The position numbers and the translations under genes were made by a program. DNA of 29,399 nucleotides, from the NCBI GenBank assembly GCA_034687125.1, contig JAQGBZ010000585.1, positions 1 through 29,399 of the forward strand, written 5' to 3'. The notes beneath the pieces are model-generated. The model was not told the origin of the DNA, did not search any database, and saw only the letters and a program-made list of their open reading frames with translations. This document shows positions 10,933 through 23,700 of the stretch, one piece after another. This DNA is from Neelides folsomi. Lineage: Eukaryota > Arthropoda > Collembola > Neelipleona > Neelidae. Within the stretch, counting starts at the first letter, position 1, and every line of letters begins with the position of its first letter.

Positions 10933-11691
10933 GTATAAAATAGAACCAAATTATATAGGAATGTATAAAGGAATCAATATAAATTTATGAAAAAATGAGA
11001 AATATTCAAAAAGTGGAAACGATGCATAGTGAATATTAAACTTAAATCCTCCATTGTGCCACAATATTAAGAGACCATAAATAAAATAAATAAATCCAAT
11101 CCTCCCCCATGGAATAATTTCGAAAGATATCAGATATGAGATCAGATCACTTTCCCGATTAAATATTCACCACCATTAAATCAAACATTTGCATCTCAAC
11201 CATCAAACCTTCGTCAAACATCGAACCAACAACAAGAAAAATTGAAATATGAGAACTGAATAAGAAAAACTTGGACTAAATAAAAATATAACTTTTACAT
11301 AACAAAGGGGTTTCAATGCCTTCAATAATAAAAGCTATAAAAATTATTTTTTTCAAATGAGAAAAATGCTGACTGGGAAAAGCCGCTAAAAATGCATTAT
11401 TTAATTATTTAATAAAAAATATAACCAGTCTGCATTATTAAATTATTATTATGCAAAACTGTGCTAATGTCTGCAAGTATTTTTAATATCTTATATTTAT
11501 GTAAAGTAGAATATGAAGGTTTCATAATTTTCATATGATGATGATTACCCGTAGTTAACCATAGTTAAACATTATGGTTAAAAATTGTCAATTTAGGTTA
11601 ACTATGGTTAAAAATGTGTTTAAGATGCATTGGATGGTTCAAGTTGAATAAAAATTAATCTTGTAGGATTTGAATAAATAAAATGTTTATA

Positions 11692-14600
11692 TTATCTGAC
11701 AGAGATGTTGACGATGGAAACGTCGTCGTAGGGTTTGTCTGTTTTAGGGTTCGTTTTGACCATTGAGATGTTTTGAACGGTTTCCATCCCACGTGTGACT
11801 CGTCCAAACACCGTGTGTTTGTTGTCCAACCAAGGCTGCACACACATGGAAAAAAAGAAAGATCAGATTTTACATCTTCCGGCCATTTACACATACATAG
11901 TATACATACAATCAAAATATATTAAATACATTGGATTGTACATTTACAAATTATCACAGAATTATAAAACCATCATTGTCAAAAAATTATCAACAAGGCT
12001 TTATACTTAAACGTGTACAAACCCAGCACTAACACTTTTAAACATTGGAAACTATTTACACATTTGGAACCATTAAACCTTCAAGGCATTTTAAACCACA
12101 TGCTAATTGTTCCTACATGAGAAGCAATAACATGAATACCTATATGTAATCTTACACAATTTATAAATTATTTTCATACATGTGTCATATACAGATATGT
12201 ATAATATGATTTTATGATATATGTAATAACTTAATAAAATTATAAATTGAACAACAATTAACGTTAATTGAACAAATGTAATAAAGGCAATAAAAACAAT
12301 GCCAAAATCATATAAAGCATAAGAATAATAATAAAGACAAAAGACATAAAAAGTCGCCAAATAAATTAAAAGTATGTGGTCAAATGTACAAATTGAGTTA
12401 AAAGTTAAAAAGTAGCAGCGTCGTAGAAAACCATTAAAAATTATATAAAATAGCAATGAGAATAATGGGAAAGCATGATGAACATTAAAATGGAAAAATT
12501 AAAAGGCAATTAGCCAATGGTGTAAAAAGACCTTAAGAAACCCATTAAAACTCCTCAACTTCTCCAATGATAAATGTCAGCAATTTTATAAGAAATTTGC
12601 TTATAAGCATTTTAAGTTCATATATCACAATGATATTCAACTTTATTAAAATATTAAACATTTAAACATAACATATATTTAAATATACAATTAAGCATAT
12701 TTAAGCAATATTTAAGATTTATAATTTACTGACAAATCTCAACAATACTCAACATACATAGATATATTAAATAATTTGCAAAAGCATAAGTTGAAAAAGA
12801 ACGTAAGCAGAATAAGAAAAGTTAAATTAAAATTAAAATTAAATTAATACTTTGTCCATGAGGAAAGCTGTAATATAAAAGCTGTAATAATAATAAAAAA
12901 AGACGATTGTAAAAAATGGTCCTCGTTTGTCCGCTAAGTCTTTTAAGGAACGAATCCATTTAGCAAAATGTAAATATGAAAGCTAATCTTCTCATCCCAT
13001 CTGAATTGCATTGGGAATTGCGGCACTCCCAAATAAGCCGAGGATTCTTTTCGCTTCCTCCCCAATGAGGTCCTTGACTTGACGTTCCTCTGCGTCGTAC
13101 TTTTATTTACCACCTTCATGACCCAAACCCCATTTATTGTTATTGACAAAAACAACACGTTAAATATCCATTAAACCATTATTTAAAAATCCTTTCAACA
13201 TCAGAATTTAATATTTACGACTAATATTCCACTTTTATATTCCATTTCGACTTTAACCAACTTTAACATTCAGCTATACCTATTATCTATACAATAACAA
13301 TTCAACAACTATAATAGCTATAGCTATTCAATAACTATAACTAACTTTAACTATCCAACTATACTAAAGTACATATAAGTAATATCAATAATAACTTGTA
13401 ATAAACTTTTCCAAAACCATTTATGTTCCTAATTTGTTTAATTTAGAGTAAATATTTTCAAAACAGTAGCGATTAAATTTACACCTAATTAAACTTAAGT
13501 AAACACCCAGTTAACTACATAGATATTCATTTACAATCATTTCCTACACTTTCCAATAATTTCAAAACATTTTTCCTTCAAATTAACTTTTCCTTTATTA
13601 CTTTTCCATGTATGTGTTTATTAAAAACATCCGAAGCTTAGCAGCTTAAGCTGGTTAGTTTATTTTTCCTATTGTTGATTATAATGGGAAATTGTTGATC
13701 ATAAGCATAATGGGAAATTCTCATTGGGAATATAAATGCTATAATAAAAAAAAAGCTTTAGGAAAATATTTACTCCGAGTGTCAAAATGTCAACAGCACA
13801 TTAATTAGCAAATACACAAATAATATGTCACTTTGCATTTCACTCGCTGGGACTTGCTTAATCAAAATAAGAGCTAAAATTACAATTTAGCATTAATTTA
13901 ACTTGCAAGTGGGAAAAACGGGTTGATAAAACATCACGAGATTATTTTTTTATCATTTGTTCATTTTTATCACAAATGAAATATTAGTAAATTGTAGGAG
14001 TAGGAAAGATAAATTGTAGATAGCAGATTTGCCGCTTGTAAATAAAAATGACAAATCCGTTGATAAATTAATTTGTCATATACAACATTCTTCTTATTAA
14101 CTTATTATTATAGTTAAGCTTTGTTAAATCAATACATCAAGTAATAGAAAACAAAACCATTAGAACCAAAGATAACATTTATTGTTAGTTAGGTGTAAAG
14201 AAGTAAAAAGATAAAAAGATAAAAAATGTAAGGTTAAATGTTAATTGCATGTCTAAATATGTGAATATTTGTATGTTGATGTTAAATGCCTAAATGTTTG
14301 GCTAAAGCTAATTAAGTCTACAGGAAAAATAGTATTCAAAAAATTGTATATTTTGAGTCGGTCTAATATTGGTATTCATTTTTCCACTATAGGAGGAAGT
14401 ACGAGGAAAGGAAATGAAATTTGTAGACTTAAAAGGAAAACAAAGGGAGTTGGAGCGAATGAATAAAAGAAAAAAATTCCAACCGCACAATAGACAAAAT
14501 TGCGAAATAAAAATTAACCCGTATAAGGAACATTTAGATACAAAACACAAAAATGATTAATTAAGATTAAGACAGAACATGTAGGAATAGAATTTAACTA

Positions 14601-17131
14601 TTGAACAATTAAAATTTTTGTTCTTACCGTTGGAATGAGTGTGACGAAGAATTGAGATCCGTTGGTGTTTGGCCCGGCATTAGCCATCGAAAGGGTGTAG
14701 GGGCGATCGTGTTTCAGCGATGGATGAAATTCATCTTCAAATTCTCCACCCCAAATGCTTTCCCCGCCAGTTCCAATCCCTATTTAATTTAATCATTTAA
14801 TTATTTAATTTAATCATAATTAATATTTAGTATATTTAATGAACCTTAATTTAATTATTATAATAATGATAATAATGATTCACCTGCAGGATCTCCAGTT
14901 TGGACCATAAATCCTTTAATCACACGATGAAAAATATGTCCGTTGTAATAACCATCCTTGGCATGAACACAAAAGTTCTCAACAGATTTCGGACATTCTT
15001 TCCCGAACAATTTGAGTGTGATGTCGCCTTTAGTTGTGTGAATCGTCGCTGTGTCGAAAAGCCTTTGGCCGGCTAAAAAATTAAAATTAATTAATTAAAT
15101 AATCAAAGTCAAATATTTATTTTAAAGTTAATATTATAAAATTCAAGATAATTTAAACTTACTTGTTGAGTCAATAGAAGCAATGATATCTTCTTTACTC
15201 GGTTTCTCATTAAAAACATCTCGATCAACATCGGCCGATTTGACATCGTGTGCATCTCTTCGAGTAAACATATAAAACCTGTTCTTTTTAAAAGCTGTGC
15301 AAAACAATGTCGGGTCAACTTGTTGGTTGTCCAAGGTCGGATTTTCTGCAGCTTCCAATTCCGCAGTCATCACAGCCGCCTTCTTGGGCTTCCCTTGAAA
15401 CAACGCCAATTGCAAAATTCTCAAATTCTCCGGTTTCCCCAAAACCTTCACCAACGTGCTGCTCACATGATTTACAACTTTGACCCCGATGACCGTCGGA
15501 TACAATAAGAAATTACTCGATTCATCGAAAACCATATTGGAATTCAAAAGCGCATCGCTTTTTTCAACATCGCGCTCCACAGCCATTCTGCGGCCAAATT
15601 CCATCGGTGGGATTAATTGCTTCTTACTTTGTAGTTCAGTAATGTTGGACAAACTCTCGTCAAAGACTCGGAGTAATTTTCCGGTTTTGAATCGGAAAAC
15701 GTAAATCTTACGATTTGAACCGAGACAAGCGAAGAATTCCCCATTGGGCGAAACTGTCAGATTTAAAAGGGTGCTTTTGGTTTTGACGAATTCGAACAAA
15801 TTGGTGTCGAGCTTTGATTCGAATGTTGCCTTTTTTGGGAATAAATAATCCGTTTTGGGGCCTGTCCAATATTCGATCATTCCTTTGGTGTCGGAGGAAA
15901 TCACGGTTTCAAAGATCGGATTGTAGACGATGATGTGAACAGGAGCGGAATGGATATTTACAAGTTCTTGGATGGGAGATGAACCGCCCTGGCCGTCATA
16001 AATACGAATTTTCTCACTGTTCTCTTCAGAACTGAAAAAAGTGATGTAAAGTTAGGTTTTTTCATTAGGTTAAATACATTAATCATAATTAAACTCAAAT
16101 ATGGATATGAAACTAAATTTTAAAATTGAGAAAATTATTATAATAAAATAAATTTTATTAAAATTGGTTGGCTTACACTGCAATAGCTGGAATTGCATCT
16201 CCTGACGTGTGAATCCACTCACATGTTTGGGGAATGAAGTTCAATTTGATCATGTTGATCATGTCTATTAAATCACAATATTATTATTTAAGTAAGGTTA
16301 ATTAGTTAACTATTAGTTAAGTTAAGTTAGTTAAAGTAAAGTCCTGTAAAGGTATATCTGCTCTAGTATAATAATTATTGCCTATTATAAAATTATAGTT
16401 AATTTACTAATGTTTATTAAGATTTGAATATCAAATTACCAAAATTGACAATGTCAAAGACCTTCATTGACTTGTCATTAGAAGTTGTAGCTAAAAGGGA
16501 TCCAGTGTTGTTGACAGCAATTGCTTGGATGTTTCCTAAATGGCTTCGGAAATGTTTGACAAATTCAATTCCCGTTTCTTGTTTCTTCCAAAACTTTACG
16601 TGTCCATCGGTGCTGGCGGTGATCAAGAAATCTGTTCTGTAAAAACAATGTTAATAAAGTTAATACCAATACCAATAAAGTTAATCTGTTATAATTAATA
16701 TTACATTATATCTATTTAATCATCATCCTTATTAAATGCTAAATTGCAGAACTTTTATTATAATTAACTAAAATTAAAATTATGTTTTATATACTTGGTC
16801 ATTGCAATATGTGTCACTGAGTCTCGATGCATGTAGCTCTTTTCATAGTAATCGGCCGATGGCAAATTGTCAATGAAAACTTCCTCGTACTCGACAACTG
16901 TAAAAATAAAATTGTTATACATAATATAATAATATGTAATGTAGAAGATCTCTCCTTAACTTTAAATTAATGGTTTAATGATTATTTAAGAATTAAATTA
17001 TTAAATTAAAACGGATTTATACTTTTTCTTTTCTTCGGCTTTGGAGCTTCTGATTCTGTGGCTGGCATTGGGCCGATAACTTCATCGTCAGATTCCTCAT
17101 CTTCGTTCTCGACTCTTTTCTCCTCCTCCAT
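11692..17131 (-). CDS. PPWD1: PPWD1: WD40-repeat peptidyl-prolyl isomerase of the spliceosome
   Basis: Nuclear cyclophilin found in catalytic spliceosomes. Coding exons, in gene order: 17131-17023, 16897-16795, 16636-16440, 16264-16177, 16031-15163, 15072-14884, 14779-14628 and 11835-11692. All have GT-AG borders and matching phases, giving 616 residues against about 646 in human. An acidic, lysine-rich N terminus is followed by WD repeats ([17 protein letters not shown], then [12 protein letters not shown], then [11 protein letters not shown]). The cyclophilin domain runs from about residue 460 to the end. It keeps [14 protein letters not shown] with the catalytic arginine, [13 protein letters not shown], and the tryptophan in [14 protein letters not shown], so isomerase activity is plausible. 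The last intron (11836-14627) is 2792 bases, while the other six are 90-175. The gene starts head to head with MED1. Confidence 0.95.
11836..14627 (-). other. Unusually long last intron of PPWD1
   Basis: The donor GTAAGAA just after 14628 and the acceptor TGCAG before 11835 are clear, and the exons on both sides join in frame inside the cyclophilin domain. The 2.8-kb content is AT-rich. It includes two coding-like fragments (12992-13159 minus, 14393-14560 plus) and small inverted repeats such as TCATTTGT/ACAAATGA (13953-13979). A duplicated ATGGGAAATT motif lies near 13680-13715. The 117-codon minus-strand frame at 12103-12456 is rich in F, Y and I and looks like chance. Confidence 0.85.
12992..13159 (-). 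pseudogene. Coding-like fragment inside the PPWD1 intron, not recognised
   Basis: The frame holds 55 codons with one internal TAA at 13103-13105 and ends at TGA (12992-12994). It reads [15 protein letters not shown], the stop, then [19 protein letters not shown] (19 residues) and [16 protein letters not shown]. The amino-acid mix and higher GC resemble real coding DNA rather than the flanking intron, but I do not recognise a family. It could be a gene relic, a retained exon of a nested gene or chance. Confidence 0.25.
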
Positions 17132-17766
17132 TGTGATAATTCTTAACTTTTTATTCACAATTAAGCTAACAAACTTTAGCTAACTATTTAATCACAATTA
17201 ACTAAAATGAACTTTAATTGCATTTAACTAAACAATCTTTGATCACAATTAAACAGGTTTTTAACTATTATTTGAATTACTGTTAAAATTGTAAAATTTC
17301 TGAAAATAAAAAGAAAGCAGCTTTACCGCTCTGCTCTGCTGCTCTGCTTAATGCTTAAAGCAATGCTTAATGTTTAAAGCTATGCTTAAAGCCGCTCTGT
17401 AATTTTCCTATGCGGTTCATATTCAAACCTTTGCAACATTCCTGGCAGAATTTATCCAGACGCGTCAGTTCATTCATTCTCTGACCCACAGTCAAAATGT
17501 CCTAAATGTCGTAAATGTCATTTTAAATGGACTTTAAACACTTTAACCCTTCACCTTAACCTTCGACCTTTATCCAGTTTGAATCATTAAGTTAATTAAC
17601 CTTTGATTTAATCAACCTTTACGGTAAATATAAAATATAATAGCTTTAAATATTAACATTGAATTGTAAAGCGAAATATTTACAATGTGATTTTACATTT
17701 AAACTTTTGCAGAATACCAATTTGATTTGAATTAATTCACTAAATAATTATTGAATGTGAATAGAA
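17132..17766. promoter_or_regulatory. Shared 5' spacer between PPWD1 (minus) and MED1 (plus)
   Basis: The two start codons lie 635 bases apart facing away from each other, so a bidirectional promoter is likely. The spacer has no clear TATA box. It holds a small repeat cluster: CCGCTCTG at 17326-17333 and 17392-17399 flanks repeated AATGCTTAAAGC-like units (17350-17392). Three TAAATGTC-type copies lie at about 17495-17520. No open frame of note. Confidence 0.5.
17326..17399. repeat. Cluster of ATGCTTAAAGC repeats bracketed by CCGCTCTG
   Basis: AATGCTTAAAGC (17350-17361), AATGCTTAATG (17362-17372), TTTAAAGC (17373-17380) and TATGCTTAAAGC (17381-17392) lie in tandem. GCTTTAAGC-type half palindromes are frequent in them. 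Flanking CCGCTCTG copies make a direct repeat. Confidence 0.75.
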
Positions 17767-20700
17767 ATGGAGGTTCAAACTGGAAGTTCCCAAGAGGTTC
17801 TTGGAGCTGGTCAAAATCCCTCGACCCAAATTGCTCCGCCGATGCAAATGTCAACAACCGACGAAGAAGTGCCGAATTGGCAACTCGACCTTCTTATGGA
17901 GAAACTTCGACAGAAGTCAAATTCACTCAAGCCGCTCCACGATACGGCCAGAAACATCAGAATTTCACTATTGGTATAATAATTAAATATTGTGATCTTA
18001 TATTTATAAATAATTTATATTTTAATTTTATAAATAGGTAATAATTAGCTTGTTCAAAGTCTAATGTGATATTTAATTTTGAATTATTTCAATTTATAGG
18101 AACGCCGTTTGATGATCGACGCAAATGACAAAATCGGTCTTCAAAAGTGTTTGGACACTCTTCAGCAAAACATCAAAGTAAATTCCTTACAGAGCATGGT
18201 CGAAAGGCTCGAAATGGTCTCACGTCAATTAGGCCTCAAATTCACTCCTGGAGAAACCGAGAACGAATGGTTCATTTCGTCATTTATGTTTTACCTTGAA
18301 CTTCTCATCGAACCAAATGGAGTTGTCCAAGAAGTTAAAATCCAACATGATGGAAAATCAGAACAACAAGTAAATTAAAAATTAAAATTATTGTTACCAA
18401 AAACTGAGTCGAGTTAATTTTATTTATTTTTTAATTGTAATTTTTAATTCTTCAGAGCTGCCCAGAAATGGTTGAATGTTTAAGAGAAAATGACTTCCAA
18501 GGATTTACGGCTCATCTCGAAGGCCTCGTGTCAATTTACCAATTGAACGCAGATAAGAAAATCAAATCAAAAGCGTTCATTGCTCTTCAAGCTCTCGAAT
18601 TGGATTTAATTGCAATGGCCGGAACTTATGCTCATTTGTCCGATGGAGAAGCCGTGATTATGAAAAGCATCTTGGGGCTGTTGGTTCCCCGTCGTGGGGG
18701 ACATCCATCCAAATTGATTTATTTCATTTCTCCTTATGAGTTTTTGGACATTTCCAACAAGGCAACTTTCCCTTCGGATGTTTCGACCATTTTGGAGAAG
18801 AAACTCGGGACGGGAGCGACTGTGAGCATCCAAGCAGCTCCGATTAATAAATTACAAATGTCTACGACAGTTTCGGTCATGCAAACTCCTGATGGAAAAA
18901 AGTAAATTCATCATTCCAATGAATTAACATTATTAAATTAATTAATTATTTTGAATTTTCAGAGTTCCACGCTATGGATCTTTAAATGCCACAAACTCAA
19001 CTGCTTTGCCAGCCTGTTTCACAGTCAATTTGGGCAAATTGGTCCCAATGTGTAAAGAACTTCTTGATGAGATTCACAGCATTACTGGAATGGAAAGCTA
19101 CGACACTTCTAAAGGAGCTCCGGCTCCGCTTTTGTCCCTTGTAACACAACAAGGATCTGGAGGAGTTTTAGACTCTTCGAGCAGTTTATTCGTTCCGCTT
19201 CCTGACCAGCTCCATTGCTACTTCATGACTGAAACTCCCGGATTGGAAGGAGTTCTTTTGTCTTCAATAACATTCAATTTGGCTTCACAACTCCCACAAA
19301 TTATTACAATTCTGAGACAACAACTCACCTTCAATACACTTGTGGCTTCTTGCATTCGGATGGGAGAAAAACCAGGTTGGTTTATTATTTAATTTTAAAT
19401 AGCTTGTAAAATGTAGTATAATACATTTTTATAGATAAAGTCTGTTAGATATGATTTTAAACACATAATTGATTTTAATTATTTTAATGTTTTGCAGAAG
19501 GCGAAAGTATGATTTTTGAGGTGAACGCTTTGTCCCACCAAAACTTGGCCGTTTCCTTTCAACATCCGTTGGACGATTCGCTGGTGACTTTGGAATTTGA
19601 TTTGCGGGAAGTTTCCCATCCGCATTGCCGGCTCCACGCAATTGCAAATGCAGCAGAAGTAATTCCAACATTGGAAGAACACGCGTCAAAAGTCGTTCAA
19701 AGGTTTATCCTTTTTTCATTAAATTAAAAAAATATGTAGAATTTTATTAGATCTTTCTTCTGGATCATTAAACATAAATAGTACAATCTTAATTATATAA
19801 AAATATTTCTATTAACTTTAAGTTATTAAACTTAATTTTAATTATTTGTTAATAGGACAATGTCAATCCCAATTACGATCCGTGCTGTAATTCGACGCTG
19901 GCAAAGCATGAAAGTAAAATACGAACCTCCGAATCCTGACTACAGTGTCCAAGTCGGTGGCGGAAATTATGGAGATTCACACAATTCAGCTCAACCAAAT
20001 TCGTCCGACATTTCCTGTGGCGTTGAATCTGAACGTCTCCAACAATCTTCGTCCCATATCCAAGGGATGGTCGTCATCAACAATGCGTCAACTCCTTTGA
20101 TTCCTCCAATAGAGATCAAGAGAGAAGTTGAAGTGACGAATTCTTCACGTCGGGCCCCAACGCCTTCAACGACCCCTTCAACCTCCTCTACCCCGAATTT
20201 CCCCACATTCCCCGTCCCCACCCAAATGAATACCCAAATGAGTTCACAGAATTTGGCAGCTTCAATGGAACTCTTGTCATCTTATATGACCAACATGAAC
20301 CAAATGAATCCTCTCTTTTTCCCCGGAGCTGGAAATTTCCCTGCGTTCCCGACAATACCAAATCTCCAAAATTTGCCTGGTTTGACATCTGCTACAACCA
20401 ACATGGCCTTACAAATGAACATGTTACAACAAATGCAGCAAAATAGCGGCGGTGGTGGGAAACCGTCGTCGATGCTTTTAGGGCTTTTGGATTCTGTTGG
20501 AAATCAAAGGGGGAAGAAAGGAAAGAAACGGCGTGGTTCGGATAATATGCAAATGCCCAATGTGAATATTATCCCTCGCCCGAGTCCAACACCCAGTCCG
20601 AATAAATCGCCAGCAAGGGCAGGATTCCCTGCAGGGAAAAGTCCCAAACGGAGGCCGAGCGAAGGATCGGATATGTCAGACGATTCGAGAGCGGGAACTC

Positions 20701-23700
20701 CGTCGACGCCCAACACGGCCATTGGACTTTTAATGTCAGAACTTGGATTGGCTGTGTCGAACCAATCTCAGCAAATGAATGATCCAAATGACCAAAGATG
20801 GAACATTGACATTACACCTGTGACTACTTCAGTTTCCCAATCTAATTTAATGCAGGGGAATGAAGCTTCAATGTATGCCACAAAATTGCTTACCAGTTTT
20901 GGCCAAATGTCGTCAGGTCAAATTGGTCAAATGGGAGGTCAACTGGGTCAAATGGGAGGTCAAGGACTTCACCATCACCAGGAAGGCGACGAAGGGATGG
21001 ATTTGGAAGAAGGGATGAGTTTGATCAAAAAGAAGAAAAAATCCAATTTACATTTGAATTTCCCTCCGCCGCCTAAAAGATCCATTTCGCTGGATTCAGG
21101 CACTGAGGAACAACTGAGCCATTCACTGTTAAATCAAGGGCCGTCTTCTGCTGAATCTTCAACTGAATTTAAACCACTTGTGACTCCACCGAGTTTGAGC
21201 ATTACTCCAGTGAGCTCTGGGAATAATTTGAGTTCAACGGCTGTAAATTCTTTGTTGGCTGCGATGAGACCTGGGATTGAAATTATTCCTTTGCCGAATC
21301 CAACAAATCCTCTGAATATTCCAAATTCTATCACAGTCACAACAGTTCCCTCATTAAAACCCCAAATGGGAATAATGACCTCTGCAGAAATGAGCTCAGG
21401 TGGAGGAATCGTCACTAGCCAAAAGATCAAAAAAGAAAAGAAAACTTTTACACAAATCCAGCAAGAAGAAGAATTGAAGGAATTGAAGAAAAAAGCGGTT
21501 TTGAAAGAAAGAAAAAGGAAATTGTTCATGCAGGGCCAAACCGACGACGGTCCTGAGGCCAAACAGGGAAAATTGAACTTCCCAAATCAATTTGTCTCAA
21601 TTGAGAAAATGAAGAATTTGGGTGTGAACAAACAACTGGCGAATTTTAATTTAAGCGGATTGATGAAAAGTAAAACTTCGCCCACAGCTTCTTTACAACA
21701 ACGGACGGGAAAATCGAGCCCAACTTTGAATAAATTCACAGGTGGAGGGAAACCTTCGATTTCTTCATTGAAATCTGTTTCCAATCCAAGTTCAAATTCC
21801 CCTGTTCAGAAAAGTAAAGTGAAGAAGAGTGGGAAATTGGGGAAGAATTTGCCACCGAGTTTTTTGCCAAATTTGAAAAATATTGGCGGAACGGGATTGG
21901 GGGAAAATTTAACAATTCCGTCTTTGAGCTCTTTGAGTGGGATGAGCACAACGGCAGCTGCAGTTGCTGCACTTGGATTAAATCTAAATATGAATTTGAA
22001 ATCTGAATCAGTTAAAACGTCAACGAGTGGAAGTACAAGTTCGAGTAGTAGTGGAAGCACAAGTGGGGGGAATGCCTCACCTGGGCCACAAAAGAAAAAG
22101 ATGGGTTCGTTGACATCAATTATTGATAAATTAAAAAGTCAACAAACTGTTCCACCTGGATTGGAAGGAATTATCGGTGGAGGAAACGGAGGGAATGGAG
22201 GAGGTGGAAAAGGAGAAATGAGACAAGCGGATTATTTGAAAGCTTCGTCTTCAATAACTTCTGATGTTCAGAAGAAAGCTCCTGGGAACGGAGGACAAGG
22301 GCAACAAGGTCAAAATGCACAACCTGGGGGATCAAATGCTCCGGGTCAGGAATATACTGTGAATCGGGGACAAGGGCTGAAATTAACTTTGAATAAACAA
22401 AAAGCTAAGGAGAAGATGATGAAGGGACTGAAGGCAATGTCAACGAAGAGCAAACAATTGAATTTGGGCAATAATAGCAATAATAATACTAATAATGCTG
22501 GATCGAAACTCCCGGGTTCTCCTGGTTTGAATAAGACGTCTAATTCGGGCGGAACTTCACAACCGGCGCCGTTGTCTAAAAAGTCTAATTCTGGGAATGG
22601 GAAATCGAATAAGCTGCTTGTGGGGAAAGCGAAGGAAGCTGAATTGGATTTAACGAAAAAATTATTTATGCCTGGTTCGGTCAGAAGTTTAGAAAGTGGA
22701 GGTTTCGATGGACCAAAATTCGACCCGAATTTCCAAATTCCGAAAAAGTCGAGGTCAAGTTCAAATCTTCCCTCGTCTACTGATAAGAGTTTCGAAAGGA
22801 GTTTTGAAAAAGAGAAAAGTGACACGGACACCCCGCCGACCCTTGACCTCGAAGGGCCACATACTTCGAACAATTCAAATATCGGGGTTGGGGATTTGGA
22901 ACAAGCACCGCCGATTTTGGAAGAAGAAACGACAAATTCCTCGACTTCTTCTTTGATCTTTTCTGAGAGGGATTCTGGGCCGATGAACCTAAGTACTGTG
23001 ACGACTCTTTCTAAAGAAAGCCCAGCGGATTCTTCAAATAGTTCACAGGGAATGTTTGAAATTCGGAAAATCGATCTGGGAGAAAAAGCTGAATCTGAGT
23101 CTTCGTTTTTCCCAGCACGGGAATCAACCACTCCGACTAAAGAAAGTAAAAAGTGGGAAGAGGAAACGAAGGGAAATGAAAAAGAAACGACGATTTCGCC
23201 TGAATCTCCGGATCCAATGGAGAGCGAAGTTAAATTGCCACCACCGACAATGATACCAACAGACACGAAGGAAATTGAAGATCCCTCTCCTGCACCGACT
23301 CCAGTCGCAGTTTCTATCACTAAACCTTCGACTCCAATGGATTTGTCTGAAGAAAGCCAATTAGAATTCCCGCCAATTCCACAACCAAGGTCGCGAGCTT
23401 TAGACTCTTCACGGCCTGATTCATCGCGAGGTTTAGACTCTTCGAAATCTGAATCGTCGCGAGCTGTAGAATCATCATCGCGAGGTTTAGAATCATCTAA
23501 GACAGAATCGCGAGGTTTAGATTCGTCCAGGACAGAATCACGAGCTTTAGATTCATCTAGGAAAGATACATCGCGTGCTTTAGATTCATCTCGAGCTTTA
23601 GATTCATCGCGAGCTTTAGACTCATCAAGGCCAGAGCGAGTTTTAGATGTATTGAGATCAGATTCTTCGCGAGGTTTAGACCCAATGAAATCAGATTCAT

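Larger units (their letters stand above)
4100..11691. other. Long intergenic region between Jun and PPWD1
   Basis: No protein gene, tRNA, rRNA or snRNA could be recognised on either strand in about 7.6 kb. Islands of higher GC occur near 4940-5340, 5570-5790, 7140-7270 and 9420-9480. They hold CRE-like (5118-5125, 5735-5742) and TEAD-like (7190-7206) sites and may be enhancers of Jun. Strong inverted repeats lie at 6033-6090, 6279-6304, 8877-8950 and 10901-10932. Tandem or direct repeats lie at 5231-5278, 7413-7468 and 9606-9635, and direct repeats of GCAATGTATTT at about 4792-4818. Open frames here lack recognisable domains. The longest is 131 codons at 5792-6187 on the plus strand. Confidence 0.6.

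Noticed and set aside
4100..11691. tRNA, snRNA or known microRNA genes in the long intergenic region
   Set aside because: I looked for tRNA B-box-like GGTTCGAATCC, U1-type ends and common arthropod microRNA seeds and recognised none. A covariance search would be decisive.
12103..12456. 117-codon minus-strand frame in the PPWD1 intron, apparently membrane-like
   Set aside because: It is low-complexity F/Y/I/L coding from an A-rich plus strand, with no domain pattern. Such frames are expected in AT-rich DNA.
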